Shown: positions 49,384-52,817 of the stretch, in pieces
How positions within the stretch are numbered: the stretch's first letter is position 1
Layout of the letters: each line of letters begins with the position of its first letter
Assembly (NCBI GenBank): GCA_031254035.1
Contig: JAIRVF010000075.1
Location: 1 to 52,817 of the forward strand
DNA length: 52,817 bases
DNA from: Paenibacillus sp.
Lineage (GTDB): Bacteria; Bacillota; Bacilli; Paenibacillales; Paenibacillaceae
Direction of reading: 5' to 3'
The notes under the pieces: generated by a model
Told to the model about the DNA's origin: nothing
What the model saw: the letters and a program-made list of their open reading frames with translations, nothing else
The model's database searches: none
Translations under genes and position numbers: made by a program

Positions 49384-50751
49384 ATGGAACGGTCCAATCA
49401 AGAGCTAGGCAAGACGCTCGCAAAAAACAGAAATCCTTTCAAAACTTTCTCGCTTGGCATTCAACACGTACTGGCGATGTATGCGGGCGCAGTTATTGTG
49501 CCGCTCATCGTAGGGGGTGCGCTTGATTTTACGCCGGAGCAGCTGACGTATCTGATTTCCATTGATTTGATGGCTTGTGGTTTGGCTACGCTGCTTCAGG
49601 TATGGGGCAACCGTTTCTTCGGGATTGGGCTGCCCGTCATGCTCGGCTGTGCTTTTCAGGCTGTTTCACCGATGATTGCGATCGGTTTGAAAGACGGTGT
49701 CTCCGCCATTTACGGCGCGATTATTGCATCGGGATTGTTTGTCGTTCTATTTTCGGGGTTGTTTGGAAAATTGATTGCCTTTTTCCCGCCGGTAGTTACC
49801 GGATCCGTCGTAACGGTGATTGGTGTTACCCTGATTCCAGTTGCTCTGAATGACTTGGGCGGGGGCGAAGCGGCGAGAGCAACAGGGGAGTTTGGCAGCT
49901 TGCTTAATCTTGGGCTCGGCTTTGGGGTTCTGGCGTTTATCATTCTGATGAATCGTTTTGCCAAAGGTTTTATACGCTCTATCTCGGTTCTGATCGGTTT
50001 AATTGCCGGTACTCTGGTTGCGGCTTTTGCCGGACACGTTGATTTGACGCCGCTTAAGGAAGCTAGCTGGTTCCACGCGGCCAGACCGTTTTATTTTGGA
50101 ACGCCGACCTTCCATGTTTCTTCTATATTGACCATGATTCTTGTGGCGATTGTCAGCATTGCGGAATCGACAGGGGTGTTTATGGCTCTTGGCAAAATCG
50201 TTGACAAGGACGTTTCCTCCAAGGATCTTGCTCGGGGCTACCGTGCAGAAGGTTTGGCCATTGTGCTCGGCGGGATATTCAACTCCTTCCCGTATACCAC
50301 ATATTCGCAAAATGTCGGTCTCGTTCAAATGAGCCGCGTAAAGACGAGGGACGTTATTGTCGTTGCCGGAGGTATTCTGGTCGTCATCGGTTTTGTACCG
50401 AAAATCGCCGCTTTGACGCAGCTTGTCCCTTTCTCCGTACTCGGCGGAGCGATGGTGGCTTTGTTCGGTATGGTTGTCTCATCCGGTATCCGCATGCTTG
50501 GCGGGCAAGTGGATCTGAACAAGTTTGAAAATTTGTTTATCATTGCCTGCTCGGTGGGAATGGGACTTGGCGTGAGCGTTCACCCTGATCTGTTCCTGGC
50601 GTTGCCGGGATGGGCCCGTATTCTCGTGGACAACGGCATCGTAGCCGGAAGCGTCACCGCAATCGCGCTCAATTTGTTGTTTAACGGACTTAAGGGAGGA
50701 GCACTCCCCAAAACAGAAGATGCTGCAATTAAAGAAGGACAAGCCGCTTAG
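49384..50751 (+). CDS. pbuX: xanthine permease
   Basis: A 455-residue membrane transporter of the nucleobase-cation symporter-2 family with about 12-14 spans. Seen: the FSLGIQHVLAMYAGAVIVPLIVGGAL block in the first span, the QAVSPMIAIG segment of the substrate region, and the NAT signature area GSVVTVIGVTLIPVAL; the motif with ESTGVFMALGKI carries the conserved Glu. It imports xanthine, the substrate of Xpt. GGGAGGA precedes the ATG. The stop codon lies in the loop of the operon terminator. It is expected to be controlled by the guanine riboswitch upstream of xpt. Confidence 0.96.
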   Translation: MERSNQELGKTLAKNRNPFKTFSLGIQHVLAMYAGAVIVPLIVGGALDFTPEQLTYLISIDLMACGLATLLQVWGNRFFGIGLPVMLGCAFQAVSPMIAIGLKDGVSAIYGAIIASGLFVVLFSGLFGKLIAFFPPVVTGSVVTVIGVTLIPVALNDLGGGEAARATGEFGSLLNLGLGFGVLAFIILMNRFAKGFIRSISVLIGLIAGTLVAAFAGHVDLTPLKEASWFHAARPFYFGTPTFHVSSILTMILVAIVSIAESTGVFMALGKIVDKDVSSKDLARGYRAEGLAIVLGGIFNSFPYTTYSQNVGLVQMSRVKTRDVIVVAGGILVVIGFVPKIAALTQLVPFSVLGGAMVALFGMVVSSGIRMLGGQVDLNKFENLFIIACSVGMGLGVSVHPDLFLALPGWARILVDNGIVAGSVTAIALNLLFNGLKGGALPKTEDAAIKEGQAA

Positions 50752-50772
50752 TAAGTGGGCTTGTCCCTTTTT
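50735..50772 (+). terminator. terminator of xpt-pbuX
   Basis: AAGGACAAGCC pairs with GGCTTGTCCCTT around a 12-base loop containing the pbuX stop codon, followed by a run of seven T. Confidence 0.85.
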
Positions 50773-50818
50773 TTAACATATCAGAAAGTATAAAATCACG
50801 GCTATCTTTCATAAGTTC

Positions 50819-50859
50819 ATTGGGGTCCCCGCAAAGTATTTGGAATAGCATCGAAGCAT
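50819..50859. repeat. partial copy of the CCCCGCAAAGTA element
   Basis: About 40 bases matching the left part of the element at 44411-44536 (GGGGTCCCCGCAAAGTA, TTTGGAAT, ending near AAGCAT). No matching right end was found before the gene that ends at 50935. Confidence 0.5.
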
Positions 50860-50934
50860 GTTTTTGATATCGAGAAGTCCAAACTTCGGAAGTCTGCATT
50901 CGAAAATTGTTAAGATTATTGAGAAGTGGATCTT

Positions 50935-51831
50935 CTACACGGCATAGACCTGGAGCGCGCTTGGCTCCACAAAAATATCAAACGGCTCGGAGGACATATT
51001 TTCGCCGTCGCCAAGTGCAAGCCTCTGCTGATCGAAACGGACCGACAACTGCTTGCCGCGCAAGAACTTCACAAACGGAAGATGGACATGTTTTCCGCTC
51101 AGCAACGTTGGAAACAATCGTAGAATCTGTAGGCGCGAGCACCCATGAACGATACAGATATCCAACTGGCCGTCCCCAGGATGGGCTTCGGGACAAATGT
51201 GGAGCCCGCCGCCATAGCTTTTGACGTTTGAAATCGCGGTCAACCAGGCATTAGCATAGGTTGTTTCCACGCCATCGCAGGTTACGGTGACGCTACAGGG
51301 CTTAAAGGTCAGGAGTGTATGCAGGACGCCGACAATGTACGCGGCTCGACCAACGCGAAAAAAATTGCAGATCTTTTTATACATGCTTGTGTTCACATTT
51401 TCGGCGACCTGGGCATCAAAACCGATTGCAAAAGCTGTAAGGGTCAAGCCACCTGAGGTGGCGATCAAATCTGCAGACCTCGTTTGTCCTGCAAGCATAA
51501 TGTCGAGTGCCGATAGAGGATCATGCGGAATGTCGAAGCCACGGGCGGTGTCGTTGCCGGAACCGGCTGGGATGACGGCAAGCGGAATGCCGAAGTCTTT
51601 CAGGATTGGCAACACGCTGTGAATTGTACCGTCTCCGCCGATAACGGCCACTCCCAGCCATTTCTCCGGCTCAGAAAGCGTTTCCATAATCATGTTTTCC
51701 GCTTGGTCGGCACTTTCGGTAAATAGATATCGGTAACGGACCAATCTAGTATCCAGAGCGGTCTTGATTTTTATCCATGTGCGGTAGCCATGGCCATTGC
51801 CCGACTTTTTATTGATTACAAACAGATACAT
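50935..51831 (-). CDS. diacylglycerol/lipid kinase family protein
   Basis: A 298-residue cytosolic, membrane-associated protein of the DagK/YegS/BmrU family, using ATP to phosphorylate diacylglycerol or a related lipid. Seen: FVINKKSGNGHGYRTW (nucleotide loop), VAVIGGDGTIHSVL with the GGDGT signature, VIPAGSGNDTARGFDIP, and the FAIGFDAQVAENV region of the second domain. Length is normal. GGGGGAGA precedes the ATG. It may recycle diacylglycerol from lipoteichoic acid synthesis, as B. subtilis DgkB does, but YegS-type proteins with other lipids cannot be excluded. Confidence 0.87.
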   Translation of the reverse strand: MYLFVINKKSGNGHGYRTWIKIKTALDTRLVRYRYLFTESADQAENMIMETLSEPEKWLGVAVIGGDGTIHSVLPILKDFGIPLAVIPAGSGNDTARGFDIPHDPLSALDIMLAGQTRSADLIATSGGLTLTAFAIGFDAQVAENVNTSMYKKICNFFRVGRAAYIVGVLHTLLTFKPCSVTVTCDGVETTYANAWLTAISNVKSYGGGLHICPEAHPGDGQLDICIVHGCSRLQILRLFPTLLSGKHVHLPFVKFLRGKQLSVRFDQQRLALGDGENMSSEPFDIFVEPSALQVYAV

Positions 51832-51928
51832 TTGTTCTCCCCCATGTCATCTCTAAGAACCACTTTATCTTTATTGTAAGAAGTTTATAGACAAAAGGGA
51901 ATCCCTGAAATGATTATGGGAGCAGATT

Positions 51929-52270
51929 TTATAGATGCCGAAGCTGTTTTTCGGCCAGATCGCCGATCCATGGAAGCTTCAGCCACTTTCCTTGAAGGGA
52001 AGAGAAGAGGAGGACGATCCACATGGCGAACGTTAGGATGGAGAGGAGTCCTGCGATGAGAGGACCGATCAGTGGAATGAAGCCGCATAGGACATGGGCG
52101 ACCATAACTGCTCCGAATCCAAGCACGGATTGAAGCGCATGAAACAGGACAAAGCGGCTGCGCTTCTCCAGAGCGAGAAACACAATGCCGCCGATAAAGG
52201 CGAATAAATAGCACAGCGTCGCAGCAATATTTTCAGGCAGACCTGTGGATGATTTGAAGAAGGGGGACAT
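51929..52270 (-). CDS. DUF4870-like small membrane protein
   Basis: A 113-residue membrane protein with three predicted spans (about 16-35, 50-75 and 78-95) and charged ends. The pattern TLCYLFAFIGGIVFLALEKRSRFVLFHALQSVLGFGA, with FVLFHALQS between spans, is typical of DUF4870/TIC20-like small membrane proteins, whose function is unknown. AAGGAGAG lies ten bases before the ATG. It is about 100 bases upstream of the lipid kinase gene on the same strand and may be co-transcribed with it. Confidence 0.78.
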   Translation of the reverse strand: MSPFFKSSTGLPENIAATLCYLFAFIGGIVFLALEKRSRFVLFHALQSVLGFGAVMVAHVLCGFIPLIGPLIAGLLSILTFAMWIVLLFSSLQGKWLKLPWIGDLAEKQLRHL

Positions 52271-52408
52271 CTCTTACCACTCTCCTTGTCTTACAACCGG
52301 GATTGTTAGGCGCGATCATGAAAATGGCTGTTATTTTCTTGATCGCTTAAACATATGTGCGGTTGAGACAAGTTATGAAGGTATAAATGCAAAGGGGCTG
52401 TCCAAAAG

Positions 52409-52472
52409 TGATATGCTCCCCTTACGGTAGACAGGTGAAATAAATAAAACGATTACTGTAACGGGAGCTTTT
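52409..52472. repeat. diverged copy of the GCTCCCCTTACGG palindrome
   Basis: Begins GATATGCTCCCCTTACGG like the element at 17654-17716 read on the minus strand, and ends TACTGTAACGGGAGC followed by TTTTTC. The centre differs. It could act as a terminator on +. Confidence 0.6.
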
Positions 52473-52474
52473 TC

Positions 52475-52570
52475 ATGCTTAATAAAAAATATAATGCGTC
52501 AGAAAAACGTTATCGACGTACTCTCCTAGAAGACAGACCGCGTTTAGCTGTAATTTTCCTTGCGATATAA
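52475..52570 (+). CDS. possible 31-residue basic peptide
   Basis: A short reading frame with GGGAG at 52463-52467, seven bases before the ATG. The peptide is Lys/Arg-rich at its N-terminal half (KKYNASEKRYRR) and hydrophobic at the end (LAVIFLAI). The ribosome site lies in the stem of the palindrome just upstream. Equally likely a chance frame. The rest of the spacer 52271-52817 shows no other gene. Confidence 0.15.
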   Translation: MLNKKYNASEKRYRRTLLEDRPRLAVIFLAI

Positions 52571-52759
52571 GGATGCGAGATCTCCGATGTTTAGACTTTC
52601 TTATATCTTCAGAAAAACTCTCTATCCTTGAGTTTAGAAGTCGAAATACAATGGATGTGATTGTGCAACCTTTTCAGGCGTTTCGTGGTGTGGGAGGTAG
52701 AATTGATGCGAAAGTGCATCCTTTGGACCATGAATGACCTAATTGCGCTCAGAAAAAGG

Positions 52760-52787
52760 AAAAAGCCTGCACTTTCGCAAGCTTTTT
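52760..52787. terminator. bidirectional terminator near the right edge
   Basis: AAAAAGCCTGC pairs with GCAAGCTTTTT (one wobble pair) around the six-base loop ACTTTC. It belongs to a gene outside the window or to the plus-strand stretch before it. Confidence 0.65.
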
Positions 52788-52817
52788 ATCCAAATCAAGC
52801 CGTTGTGACGTAAATAG

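Overview
The window is a 52.8-kb chromosomal segment from a low-to-mid GC Gram-positive bacterium, most likely Paenibacillus or a close relative (Bacillales). Support comes from strong GGAGG ribosome sites, several TTG starts, YesM/YesN-type two-component genes beside a sugar ABC transporter, a YtrA-like regulator with its B. subtilis-style operator, a guanine-class riboswitch ahead of xpt-pbuX, and a SasA-type alarmone synthetase. No rRNA, tRNA, CRISPR array, prophage or complete insertion sequence was seen. Short dispersed palindromic or MITE-like elements are abundant.

Layout. 1-2.4 kb: a truncated hydrophobic peptide gene and a small membrane protein, then a lipoprotein gene. 2.4-9.4 kb: a LOG-family hydrolase, a decayed second copy of the lipoprotein gene, an orphan YolD-like gene behind a promoter with a LexA-like box, a DUF4097-type lipoprotein, a GNAT acetyltransferase, a YkuD L,D-transpeptidase and a membrane-anchored polysaccharide deacetylase. 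9.4-22.5 kb: the main point of interest, two convergent gene sets that together look like a flavin-based extracellular electron transfer (EET) locus of the kind described in Listeria. On + lie eetA, eetB, ecfA, ecfA, ecfT, a tandem U32 protein, a class III aminotransferase and a UbiA-type prenyltransferase. On - lie pplA (FMN-binding lipoprotein), ndh2 (NDH-2 with a DoxX-like tail), a HepS-like small protein and dmkB. 23-27.4 kb: two ABC export-type systems, the second under a YtrA-type GntR regulator. 27.7-35.5 kb: ridA, a YesMN two-component pair and a sugar ABC importer. 35.9-39.7 kb: a SNF2 helicase with a small SWIM partner. 40.3-52.8 kb: a VanY-like peptidase, sasA, a UvrD-type helicase, a zinc-ribbon protein, a TrmB-type regulator, a Nudix hydrolase, mscL, riboswitch-xpt-pbuX, a diacylglycerol kinase-family protein and a small membrane protein.

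How the genes fit together. In the EET region, Ndh2 would pass electrons from NADH to a dedicated quinone. The quinone tail would come from DmkB with the HepS-like protein, and the ring would be prenylated by the UbiA protein. Electrons would then pass through EetA/EetB to the flavinylated lipoprotein PplA outside the membrane. The U32 protein and the aminotransferase, sitting in the same gene run as the prenyltransferase, are not part of the Listeria locus as I know it. The U32 protein is visibly an internal duplication, like UbiU and UbiV fused into one chain with only one Fe-S cysteine set. This suggests an unusual oxygen-independent modification of the quinone ring (inference). An FNR/CRP-like palindrome sits about 42 bp upstream of the predicted pplA transcription start, and a weaker one sits about 70 bp upstream of that of eetA, suggesting anaerobic control.

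All family assignments come from reading motifs and gene order, with no database search. Starts were chosen from ribosome-binding sites.
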